From the NCBI GenBank assembly GCA_030431355.1, contig JAUIJG010000352.1, positions 1-5,592 on the forward strand: a stretch of 5,592 bases of DNA, read 5' to 3'. The position numbers and the translations under genes are program-made. This DNA comes from a bacterium. Lineage in GTDB: Bacteria > Cyanobacteriota > Vampirovibrionia > Obscuribacterales > Obscuribacteraceae. This document shows positions 1 through 5,592 of this stretch, in pieces. Position 1 is the stretch's first letter. Each line of letters begins with the position of its first letter. The notes beneath the pieces were generated by a model that did not search any database, was not told the DNA's origin, and was given only the letters and a program-made list of their open reading frames with translations.

Positions 1-38
1 AGTTCAATTCTATTAGATTTAAATTGAAAATTTCGTTT

Positions 39-1067
39 TTATTTGCCGCCGAACTTTTCTATCAGTTCTTTCGGAGGGTTCTTCCAGTCTTCTCTACCAA
101 CTGGAACGCTTGCCACGGCACCTACTCCGGGAATAACGTAGGTTTTTACATATTCTGAGTCCAGCTTGTAAATCTGGGAGTCTTCAGGTCCCATTGCGAT
201 TCCTCTGGAAGCAGCCACAGCTGCAGCCTGGACGAAGCCGGCACCATCTTTATTGGTCCAGTCGATGGTTTGAAGCTTGGCTTGATTTATCTCAGTGCCG
301 GTCTCCAAATTTACGGCTCCCACAAGCTCTTTTATGTCTCCCTGATGATTTATGAACGAATTGGCCATGTGCACATGGGTGATGCCGGGTACTTCCTTAG
401 CACCTTCTGCGGCGCCGGCTATCTTCTCTCCAATGGCGTTTGCTTCACTGCCGGTCACTTTTCCTTCGGTGGGAGTGAGATAGATAAGGGGGCCTTTAGA
501 AGGATCATCATTGAGGACAACCACTTGCTTTCCGTCCACCTCGATCACCTTAGAGGGCTTGATAAATCCGTCATAAGACTTAGTCTCACCGCCTTCCTGG
601 GATTCGAACTGTCTTGGTTTACCCCCGGTAAATTCGGTATTGATTTGCATTTTTGCTGCCAGATAGAGACCCTTGCCCTGATCCTGGAGTCGGATATCCA
701 TGTTCTCTCTGGCAAGCCAGTTGTTCACATCGCCTGCGTTGTCGGCAGATGTCCCTTTGATTACACCTTCGGGAAGTTTTGAAAGTTGACCTATTTTGTC
801 ATAGGAGCTCTCGATCAGTTCCTGACCGCGCTCTCCGTTGGCCGCCCAGTTGTTCGGTTCGCCATGACCTTCCATAATCTCGAAGACTTTTGCGCCCACC
901 AGTGGGCTTATGGCTGGAGAAGTGTCCCTCTCCGTGCTCGCCTCGTCGCCCTGGGCTAACTTGTCTGTGGGTTGGGCAATTCTAAAATCGTCGAATTTTT
1001 GCGGCTCCACGTCGCCTCCTTTGTCGGGGGCGTTGTCAATTACCAGCTCTTGCAGTCCATCAGCCAT
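39..1067 (-). CDS. Unassigned acidic soluble protein, 342 aa
   Basis: I do not recognise a family. The predicted protein has no signal peptide, no membrane segment and no cysteine, so a cytoplasmic soluble protein is most likely. Residues 1-55 are hydrophilic, rich in Asp, Glu, Gln and Pro, and look disordered. The remainder reads as a folded domain, with a central strand-rich part (about 133-200, including VIEVDGKQVVVLNDD at 174-188), a His-containing stretch HVHMANSFINHQ at 231-242, and an Ala/Gly-rich segment at 276-292. An Asn-Asn-Trp motif occurs twice (72-74 and 115-117), which may mark a degenerate internal repeat. The ATG is supported by GGAG nine bases upstream (complement of 1077-1080). 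It lies 94 nt after pdxT in the same direction and may be reached by read-through, but its leader can fold to hide the ribosome site. Nothing in the sequence links it to vitamin B6 beyond position. That it is a real gene is fairly sure: the frame is long and open, with a good ribosome site. Its function is unknown. Confidence 0.8.
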   Translation of the reverse strand: MADGLQELVIDNAPDKGGDVEPQKFDDFRIAQPTDKLAQGDEASTERDTSPAISPLVGAKVFEIMEGHGEPNNWAANGERGQELIESSYDKIGQLSKLPEGVIKGTSADNAGDVNNWLARENMDIRLQDQGKGLYLAAKMQINTEFTGGKPRQFESQEGGETKSYDGFIKPSKVIEVDGKQVVVLNDDPSKGPLIYLTPTEGKVTGSEANAIGEKIAGAAEGAKEVPGITHVHMANSFINHQGDIKELVGAVNLETGTEINQAKLQTIDWTNKDGAGFVQAAAVAASRGIAMGPEDSQIYKLDSEYVKTYVIPGVGAVASVPVGREDWKNPPKELIEKFGGK

Positions 1068-1145
1068 TTAGAAACTCTCCAGGTGGTTGTGTTCGAAATC
1101 TTTTCCTACTCTTATATACCACCAGGAGGTGACCCCTCCGTGACA
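1068..1145 (-). promoter_or_regulatory. Leader of the 342-aa gene with Shine-Dalgarno-sequestering stem
   Basis: In the transcript, CUCC-U-GGUGGU (complement of 1118-1128) can pair with ACCACC-U-GGAG (complement of 1077-1087). This gives ten base pairs broken by one U-U mismatch around a 30-nt loop. The GGAG is the Shine-Dalgarno of the downstream ATG at 1067, so this fold would hide it. A competing 5-bp hairpin pairs GGAGG (complement of 1135-1139) with CCUCC (complement of 1125-1129), using the same bases and so freeing the ribosome site. A weak extended -10-like TGGTATATA (complement of 1113-1121) lies at the inner edge of the stem. A transcript starting from it would lack the 5' arm and be unsequestered. 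Pairings are seen in the sequence; the switching role is inferred. Confidence 0.4.
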
Positions 1146-1168
1146 GGTCTAAGATTTTTTCTTAGACC
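1146..1168 (-). repeat. Perfect hairpin across the pdxT stop codon
   Basis: The arms GGTCTAAGA and TCTTAGACC (9 bp, perfect) flank a 5-nt loop that is all A in the transcript. The pdxT TAA (complement of 1162-1164) lies inside the first arm. No run of U follows on the minus strand, so it is not a standard intrinsic terminator. It could act as a 3'-end stabiliser of pdxST mRNA, a pause site or a protein-binding palindrome. The structure is certain; its role is open. Confidence 0.55.
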
Positions 1169-1830
1169 GCCAGGTTGCCGGTTTCGTGGCATGGGTCCAC
1201 TATCAATGCTCTTTCGTTGCTGGCTCTTTTAGAATCTACTACCATATTGAGAAAGAGCTGGTGGATTCTACTGTCGCCGGTCAATTCGGGATGGAAGGTG
1301 GTAGCCAGAAAGTGATCCTGGCGGGCAGCCACGATTGAGTCTCCCATCGCACTAAGAACTTCAACTCCCGAAGCTGCCTCTATTATTGCCGGTGCCCGGA
1401 TAAATATTGCCGGAAAAGGCTCTCCTTCCAGACCTTTGATATTCAGATCCGTCTCGAAGCTCTTTGCCTGGGAGCCGTAGGCGTTTCTTCGCACTTTGAT
1501 ATCCATCAGGGCGAGGGTTTCCTGGCTGGAGCCTTCCAGATTCTTAGCCAGCATTATCGAGCCCATACAGGTTCCGTAAACAGGAAGACCGGATTGAGCT
1601 CTCTGCTTCAACTCTTGAAAGAGTCCATGGGCTCTGGCTTCAGTTAACCTGTTGATTGTAGTTGATTCGCCACCCGGAATAATGATTCCATCAAGCGCCT
1701 CAAGTTGCTCCTGGTACTTCACCGCGAGCCCCCGGTGACCGAGGGCTTCGACAGTGTTTATGTGTTCCTGGACGTCGCCTTGTAAGGCGAGTACGCCAAT
1801 TTGAAGGCAAGAATTATCAATCAGTTCCAT
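1162..1830 (-). CDS. pdxT: PLP synthase glutaminase subunit PdxT
   Basis: This is a class I (triad) glutamine amidotransferase that hydrolyses glutamine and channels ammonia to PdxS for PLP synthesis. The family signature is clear: IGVLALQGDVQEH near the N-terminus (11-23), IIIPGGEST (49-57), the nucleophile elbow GTCMG with Cys88, VRRNAYGSQ (113-121), FIRAP (143-147), and the FHPELT block with His180 and Glu182 completing the triad. The elbow differs from the usual GTCAG by Met in place of Ala. At 222 aa it exceeds the roughly 190-200 aa norm, mainly through about 20 residues after the usual end near FLNMV (193-197), ending VDPCHETGNLAV. The ATG sits 13 nt after the pdxS stop with AGAGGT (complement of 1837-1842) upstream, so the two are almost certainly co-transcribed. 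HisH is the main alternative, but the PdxS neighbour and PdxT-specific motifs exclude it. Confidence 0.97.
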   Translation of the reverse strand: MELIDNSCLQIGVLALQGDVQEHINTVEALGHRGLAVKYQEQLEALDGIIIPGGESTTINRLTEARAHGLFQELKQRAQSGLPVYGTCMGSIMLAKNLEGSSQETLALMDIKVRRNAYGSQAKSFETDLNIKGLEGEPFPAIFIRAPAIIEAASGVEVLSAMGDSIVAARQDHFLATTFHPELTGDSRIHQLFLNMVVDSKRASNERALIVDPCHETGNLAV

Positions 1831-1843
1831 CTAACTACCTCTA

Positions 1844-2761
1844 TTACCAGCCTCTAGTGGCAAGTGCTTCTTCGGGAGCCAGGGAACTCACTGAGCGACC
1901 TACCATAGCTTCGCCCAGGTTTTTACTTACTTCGGCCAGCACTTCCGGGTCTTTGAAGTAGGTGGTCGCTTTTACTATGGCGCTGGCTCGTTGCTCCGGG
2001 TTGCCTGACTTAAAAATGCCTGAGCCGACAAAAACTCCGTCCACGCCAAGCTGCATCATCAAGGCCGCATCGGCGGGGGTTGCGATTCCGCCTGCGGCGA
2101 AATTGACCACCGGCAGTTTCCCTTCTTCTTTGACTTTCTTCACCAGTTCAAAGGGGGCGCCGATCTCTTTGGCGTAGGTCATTAACTCGTCATCGCAGAG
2201 AGCGCCCAGTTTTCTGATTTCGCCAAGAATAGAGCGGGCATGACGAACCGCTTCCACCACGTCTCCGGTGCCGGCTTCGCCTTTGGTTCTGATCATGGCA
2301 GCGCCCTCGCCGATTCTTCTCAGGGCTTCGCCAAGATTGCGGGCGCCGCAGACGAACGGAATGGTGAATTTGGATTTGTCTATGTGATACTGCTCATCGG
2401 CAGGGGTAAGCACTTCGCTCTCGTCCACGCAGTCTACACCCAGGCTTTCAAGAATCTGGGCTTCCACGAAGTGGCCTATGCGTGCTTTTGCCATCACCGG
2501 TATTGATACCGCTTCAATTATTTTTTCAATCAGCTCAGGGTCGCTCATCCTGGCTACCCCGCCGTCTGCTCTTATATCCGCAGGTACTCTCTCCAGGGCC
2601 ATTACTGAAACGGCGCCGGCCGCTTCGGCAATTTTTGCCTGCTCCGCGTTTACCACATCCATTATGACTCCGCCCTTGAGCATCTGGGGCAGTGCTCTTT
2701 TAACCTTTTCGGTGCCGGTAGCGATTCCTTCGCCTTTGTTCTCTTTTAACTCTGTGGCCAT
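1844..2761 (-). CDS. pdxS: PLP synthase synthase subunit PdxS
   Basis: This is the (beta/alpha)8-barrel subunit of the DXP-independent PLP synthase. It condenses a pentose 5-phosphate, glyceraldehyde 3-phosphate and ammonia from PdxT into pyridoxal 5'-phosphate; family members form dodecamers that bind twelve PdxT. The 305-aa product is close to full family length. By comparison with Bacillus subtilis PdxS, Asp35 (GGVIMDV), Lys92 ([10 protein letters not shown]) and Lys160 (RTKGEAGTG) correspond to catalytic Asp24, Lys81 and Lys149. Other family blocks are [50 protein letters not shown] and [10 protein letters not shown]. An upstream ATG at 2923 would add 54 residues, but these overlap the end of the regulator gene and have no family resemblance. 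The ATG at 2761 has AAGGAG six bases ahead and gives the normal N-terminus. It follows the regulator by 49 nt and precedes pdxT by 13 nt. Confidence 0.98.
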   Translation of the reverse strand: MATELKENKGEGIATGTEKVKRALPQMLKGGVIMDVVNAEQAKIAEAAGAVSVMALERVPADIRADGGVARMSDPELIEKIIEAVSIPVMAKARIGHFVEAQILESLGVDCVDESEVLTPADEQYHIDKSKFTIPFVCGARNLGEALRRIGEGAAMIRTKGEAGTGDVVEAVRHARSILGEIRKLGALCDDELMTYAKEIGAPFELVKKVKEEGKLPVVNFAAGGIATPADAALMMQLGVDGVFVGSGIFKSGNPEQRASAIVKATTYFKDPEVLAEVSKNLGEAMVGRSVSSLAPEEALATRGW

Positions 2762-2767
2762 GGGTAA

Positions 2768-2773
2768 CTCCTT
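2768..2773 (-). promoter_or_regulatory. Ribosome binding site that fixes the pdxS start
   Basis: AAGGAG lies six bases before the ATG at 2761. It is the best Shine-Dalgarno match in the pdxS upstream region and argues for this start over the longer open frame beginning at 2923. Confidence 0.8.
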
Positions 2774-2810
2774 TTGGGTTGTGAAATTCGGTTCGCAATA
2801 AATCTGATGT

Positions 2811-4433
2811 TTAGATAAAGGTGTGACCTCCCCCGGTAAATACCGGTTTGTCTCTGCGGGAAGCATCCTCTCTCTTTTCCGTTTCGTATATTTTGAAAGC
2901 TCTTGAAAGTCTAGTGATTCCATCTTTTATGGAGTCGACGTCGTTTTGTATAAAGCAAAGTCTTAAGTATTGAGTGTTCTGTTGGGAAGCGAAGCACAAG
3001 TGACCCGGCGCGAAAGAGACATTCTCCGACATGGCGTGGCGGAGCAATTCCCTGGAGGAATAGCCGTCAGGTAGCCGAAGCCAGATAAACATGCCTCCCT
3101 GGGGGCGAGACCAGCTGATATCGGATGCGGTGCTTTCTCTTGAAGCTCCGAACTCTCTATCCAGGCTTCTCAGCATCTCATCCCTTCGGCTTCTATAGGT
3201 CTGTGTAATGGAGCCAAGATGATCCTGCATCAGACCTTTTTGAAGAAACTCGGCCAGGATGATCTGAGAAAGGGAATTGGTAGATAGATTGGAGGCGCGT
3301 TTTGCCAGGATCAGTCTGGAAATTACCTTCTCAGGAGCGACAAGCCAGCCAAGACGAAGAGCCGGGCAGAGAGCTTTTGAGAAAGTGCCTTGATGAATTA
3401 CCAGATCTTTACCCCCGGGCAAGGCACGCAGGGAGGGAAGACGTTCTCCTTCGTATCGAAGGTCACCGACAAAGTCGTCTTCCAGAATTGGTGTCTGGTA
3501 TTTGTTTGCAAGAGCCAGCAACTCTTCCCTTCTTTTCAGGGGCATGGTCAGACCGGTAGGATTCTGAAAGTTTGGAATTACATAGATGAACTTCGGGCGG
3601 TATCTTTTTAGTTGGGATTCCAGTACGTCAAGTCTTATTCCGCCGCCGTCCAGGGGGACAGGCAAGCATCTTGCCTGTCTACTTTTGAAACTGCAAGTAG
3701 CCCATAGATAGGTGGGGTCTTCCAGGGCCACATAGTCTCCTGGATCCAGCATCACACCACTGACGATATCGATGCCCTGCTGAGAGCCACTTACTATAAG
3801 CAGCTCCTCTTCCCTTGAAGGATTTTCCGATCTCTCCAGATGTTCCAAAACTTGCTTCCGGAGAGCGCCGTGGCCTTCTGCCGGGCTGTATTCAAAGAGT
3901 TCTTTGGCGCGTTTCTCTTTTAGAATTCTGTTGAGTATTGCTTCAAAGTCGCTGGTGGGGTAATTGTCGAAGGAAGGGATGCCTCCGGCAAAGGAGATTA
4001 TTTCCGGATTCCACTCATATCTTTCGGATTCGGTGCTGAAGATATCAGAGACAGTGTGACTTGCCCGGGAGAAGCGCTCTTGCCAGTCGAAACCAGGCTG
4101 CCAACTCTGCCATTTTGATTCTCTGGCTGGTCGACATGCGTAACTACCTCTTCCTACGTGACTTTCAAGATATCCGCGTTTGCGCAATTCGCTATAGGCT
4201 CTTAAAGCGGTGGACCGATCTACGGACAGTAACTTGGCCAGCTCTCGGTTGGTTGGTAGGCGACTGCCCTCTGCTATCAAATTGCCGTCTATGGCTTCTT
4301 GAATCCGGTCGACAATTTTTTGATATAGGGGCGACGGGTCTGTACTGGAGACGGTCAGCCCGTGCAGCAGCTCAGACCATTTCGGTGTCAATTCTTCACC
4401 GGGATTCAAATGTCTGGTTTGTTTGGCGGGCAT
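2811..4433 (-). CDS. pdxR: MocR/GntR-family PLP-dependent regulator, probable PdxR
   Basis: This is a transcription factor with an N-terminal GntR winged helix and a fold-type I aminotransferase-like domain, the MocR architecture. The DNA-binding part spans about 34-102 ([15 protein letters not shown], the helix-turn-helix [22 protein letters not shown], the wing [13 protein letters not shown]). The second domain runs from about 145 to 515 and keeps SGSQQG (215-220), EDPTY, NFQNPTG with Asn291, EDD with Asp319, the Schiff-base Lys353 in [15 protein letters not shown], and Arg491 in YLRLCF. Phe321 replaces the Tyr often found in EDDY. It is 540 aa, longer than most MocR proteins, with extra residues at both ends. 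AAGGA eight bases upstream supports the ATG. Family members named PdxR activate pdxST and respond to PLP. The assignment as PdxR rather than another MocR is inferred from its place directly before pdxS. Co-directional rather than divergent placement implies co-transcription with the genes it may control. Confidence 0.85.
   Translation of the reverse strand: MPAKQTRHLNPGEELTPKWSELLHGLTVSSTDPSPLYQKIVDRIQEAIDGNLIAEGSRLPTNRELAKLLSVDRSTALRAYSELRKRGYLESHVGRGSYACRPARESKWQSWQPGFDWQERFSRASHTVSDIFSTESERYEWNPEIISFAGGIPSFDNYPTSDFEAILNRILKEKRAKELFEYSPAEGHGALRKQVLEHLERSENPSREEELLIVSGSQQGIDIVSGVMLDPGDYVALEDPTYLWATCSFKSRQARCLPVPLDGGGIRLDVLESQLKRYRPKFIYVIPNFQNPTGLTMPLKRREELLALANKYQTPILEDDFVGDLRYEGERLPSLRALPGGKDLVIHQGTFSKALCPALRLGWLVAPEKVISRLILAKRASNLSTNSLSQIILAEFLQKGLMQDHLGSITQTYRSRRDEMLRSLDREFGASRESTASDISWSRPQGGMFIWLRLPDGYSSRELLRHAMSENVSFAPGHLCFASQQNTQYLRLCFIQNDVDSIKDGITRLSRAFKIYETEKREDASRRDKPVFTGGGHTFI
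2833..2846. repeat. Short palindrome near the 3' end of pdxR, ahead of pdxS
   Basis: CCGGTA and TACCGG flank two A residues, a perfect 14-bp inverted repeat. It lies within the last codons of the regulator (Pro-Val-Phe-Thr-Gly), 72-85 bases upstream of the pdxS ATG. With such short spacing it is more likely a DNA-level palindrome than an RNA hairpin. It could be an operator for pdxST or chance. Confidence 0.3.
3657..3679. repeat. Perfect 10-bp-arm palindrome inside pdxR
   Basis: GACAGGCAAG and CTTGCCTGTC flank a three-base loop, reading ATG on the coding strand. It is the strongest inverted repeat I found in the window. It encodes part of RQARCLPV (residues 252-259) in the regulator. The reading frame continues and the local length fits the usual MocR spacing between EDP and the following PVPLD, so there is no net insertion. 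It resembles dispersed short palindromes of many bacterial genomes, but only one copy is present here. Confidence 0.5.
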
Positions 4434-4472
4434 TGTCTGGGTCCTTGCTCTACTTTTGGTTGAGGAAAGAGC

Positions 4473-4500
4473 ATTTTAACCCGATTGTCCGGGTTGTGAA
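4473..4500 (-). promoter_or_regulatory. Candidate sigma-70-type promoter for pdxR-pdxS-pdxT
   Basis: TTCACA (complement of 4495-4500) and TAAAAT (complement of 4473-4478) each differ by one base from the TTGACA and TATAAT consensus and are 16 nt apart. Transcription would start near 4466, leaving an untranslated leader of about 33 nt with AAGGA before the ATG at 4433. It lies in the 80-nt gap after the membrane-protein gene, the widest gap upstream of pdxS. Predicted from sequence only. Confidence 0.45.
4478..4495. promoter_or_regulatory. Inverted repeat in the promoter spacer, candidate operator
   Basis: AACCCG and CGGGTT are perfect 6-bp arms around the 6-nt centre GACAAT (minus strand). 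The repeat fills the space between the candidate -35 and -10 boxes and touches one base of each, where a bound regulator would block or remodel polymerase binding. The likely ligand is the adjacent regulator itself, giving autoregulation. It is not a terminator for the membrane-protein gene because no U run follows. Confidence 0.4.
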
Positions 4501-4513
4501 TCCGGCCAATTTC

Positions 4514-5317
4514 TTAATTCTCTTTAGCGGGTCCCGTTGTTTGCTCGGTCTGTCTTCTCTTCTGGAAGAGCCCGTCTATGTTTACGTAGATCAGTACGGT
4601 CCAGACAATGAACAAGACAATAGTCCAGAAGAATGTAACGATGGCCTGGGGCAAAAGAGAGAAGAAGGCCATCAGGCAGGAGAGAAGCAATAAGGACCAT
4701 ACTAGATAGCCACTTTTTCTGATCCAGAAAGATATCTCGCGGGTCTCTGTAAGAAGGTCCGTCAGTCCGAAGCCGGCCAATGCGTACAATCCATTTCCGA
4801 GGAGAAATATCTGACCGGCCGATTGATTGAGTATCCTCCAGGCATCCATTCTCATCACCGACCTTGTCAGCGAGTCGTCAGAAAGGGATTGGATGGACAC
4901 ATCCATGAAGGTTCCCATCAAGGTTGTGAAACAAGAGAGATTGATGGTCAGCCCGATGAAAAATAGGCAGAGGCAGAAAACAGGACGGATGCTGCCGAAT
5001 CTGAGATTGGCTCGGTAAAGTGAAAGCATGAACCATAAAAGACTGAGGCTTGCCACCATCAGCGCCAGGCAGTTGGTTTGCCAGAGGTGAGGATGAATGG
5101 AGACGAAGCTCATCAGGCGGGGGACTGTGAAGTCGCTCAGATCTCCTGCTCGGAAGTTATATATGGATGCAAGTACGGCGAGAGTGTGGCCGGTGCCTGC
5201 TACCAGGCATGCGTTTTGAATATGTTTTAAGGCCTGGTCCGAAGTTGATTTCGCATTGGAAGCGGCGGTCTCCAGGGCTGCTTTTTTGACCATATCGACA
5301 GGCTCTTTCTCTGTCAT
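4514..5317 (-). CDS. Unassigned membrane protein with about six helices, 267 aa
   Basis: I cannot assign a family. After a charged, Ala/Lys-rich N-terminus (1-33) there are hydrophobic segments at about 35-53 (weaker), 79-102, 111-135, 163-187, 202-222 and 225-246, then a basic, hydrophilic tail (253-267). This fits an inner-membrane protein with both ends in the cytoplasm; the positive residues after helices 2 and 6 (YRANLRFGSIR, FQKRRQ) agree with that. No catalytic or transport motif is visible. The ATG at 5317 is only three bases after the serS stop and has no strong Shine-Dalgarno, so translation may be coupled to serS. An alternative ATG at 5293 (Met9) follows the purine-rich AGAGAAAGAG and would be a reasonable start. 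It sits between serS and the B6 genes, but a link to either is not shown. Confidence 0.8.
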   Translation of the reverse strand: MTEKEPVDMVKKAALETAASNAKSTSDQALKHIQNACLVAGTGHTLAVLASIYNFRAGDLSDFTVPRLMSFVSIHPHLWQTNCLALMVASLSLLWFMLSLYRANLRFGSIRPVFCLCLFFIGLTINLSCFTTLMGTFMDVSIQSLSDDSLTRSVMRMDAWRILNQSAGQIFLLGNGLYALAGFGLTDLLTETREISFWIRKSGYLVWSLLLLSCLMAFFSLLPQAIVTFFWTIVLFIVWTVLIYVNIDGLFQKRRQTEQTTGPAKEN

Positions 5318-5320
5318 GCT

Positions 5321-5592
<272 letters not shown>

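Noticed and set aside
3..28. AT-rich inverted repeat TTCAATT/AATTGAA after the 342-aa gene
   Set aside because: Seven A/T-dominated pairs around a 12-nt loop, with no U tract visible before the window ends, are too weak to call a terminator.
270..782. Plus-strand open frame of 170 codons
   Set aside because: It is antisense to the 342-aa gene, with no ribosome site or recognisable domain. The minus-strand frame is longer, has a good start and shows protein-like composition.
1124..1232. Plus-strand AGGAGGTGA followed by a GTG-started frame of about 30 codons (from 1140)
   Set aside because: The frame is antisense to the pdxT end, the product is Arg/Phe/Cys-rich with no plausible fold, and the AGGAGG is better explained as the complement of the leader arm that pairs with a Shine-Dalgarno.
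1831..1843. Separate promoter or terminator between pdxS and pdxT
   Set aside because: The 13-nt gap holds only the pdxT ribosome site AGAGGT, consistent with one operon.
2762..2923. Longer pdxS frame starting at ATG 2923 (54 extra residues)
   Set aside because: The added part overlaps the end of the regulator gene, has no similarity to PdxS N-termini, and the ATG at 2761 has an ideal AAGGAG site and gives normal family length.
3657..3679. Inserted palindromic mobile element disrupting the regulator
   Set aside because: The frame is intact and the spacing from EDPTY to PVPLD matches ordinary MocR proteins, so no insertion is evident. It is kept only as a repeat of unknown origin.
4478..4495. 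The 6+6 inverted repeat as a terminator for the membrane-protein gene
   Set aside because: On the minus strand the stem is followed by AAAATG rather than U residues, and it sits inside a good promoter match.
4061..4693. Plus-strand open frame of 210 codons
   Set aside because: It is antisense to two well-supported genes (the regulator and the membrane protein), has no ribosome site of note and reads as a shadow translation.

Overview
The window is a compact bacterial chromosomal segment in which every convincing gene lies on the minus strand. Reading in the direction of transcription (high to low coordinates), it holds the 3' end of serS (seryl-tRNA synthetase), an unassigned six-helix membrane protein, a MocR/GntR-type PLP-binding regulator (probable PdxR), pdxS, pdxT and an unassigned acidic soluble protein. 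Base composition is roughly balanced by eye and spacing is tight, with gaps of 3, 80, 49, 13 and 94 nt between consecutive genes. There is no RNA gene, CRISPR array, insertion sequence or phage gene. The organism cannot be named with confidence. Ribosomal PLP synthesis is not involved here: the pathway is the DXP-independent PdxS/PdxT route, which, together with a MocR regulator and purine-rich Shine-Dalgarno sites, suggests a free-living bacterium of a Gram-positive-like or uncultured lineage. The two unrecognised proteins hint at a poorly sampled group.

The core is a vitamin B6 module. PdxT releases ammonia from glutamine and passes it to PdxS, which combines it with a pentose phosphate and glyceraldehyde 3-phosphate to make pyridoxal 5'-phosphate (PLP). 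The regulator carries a winged-helix DNA-binding domain fused to an aminotransferase-like domain with an intact PLP lysine, so it can in principle sense the end product. It lies immediately upstream of pdxS in the same direction, unlike the divergent pdxR/pdxST arrangement known from Corynebacterium and Listeria. A candidate sigma-70-type promoter sits before it, with a perfect 6+6 bp inverted repeat in the spacer between its -35 and -10 boxes. A 10-bp stretch of that promoter recurs just before pdxS. The nearby serS recalls the pdxS-pdxT-serS order of Bacillus subtilis, but here serS is upstream and two genes intervene.

The most interesting non-coding region is the 94-nt gap after pdxT. It contains a perfect 9-bp hairpin across the pdxT stop codon, followed by a leader in which the Shine-Dalgarno of the last gene can pair with an upstream CU-rich segment. 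That same segment can instead pair with a GGAGG further upstream. This has the layout of a two-state translational switch, or of a device that silences read-through transcripts. Inside the regulator gene there is also a perfect 10-bp-arm palindrome, the strongest hairpin I found in the window. I do not see a wholly new gene system; the novelty candidates are these regulatory structures and the two unassigned proteins.
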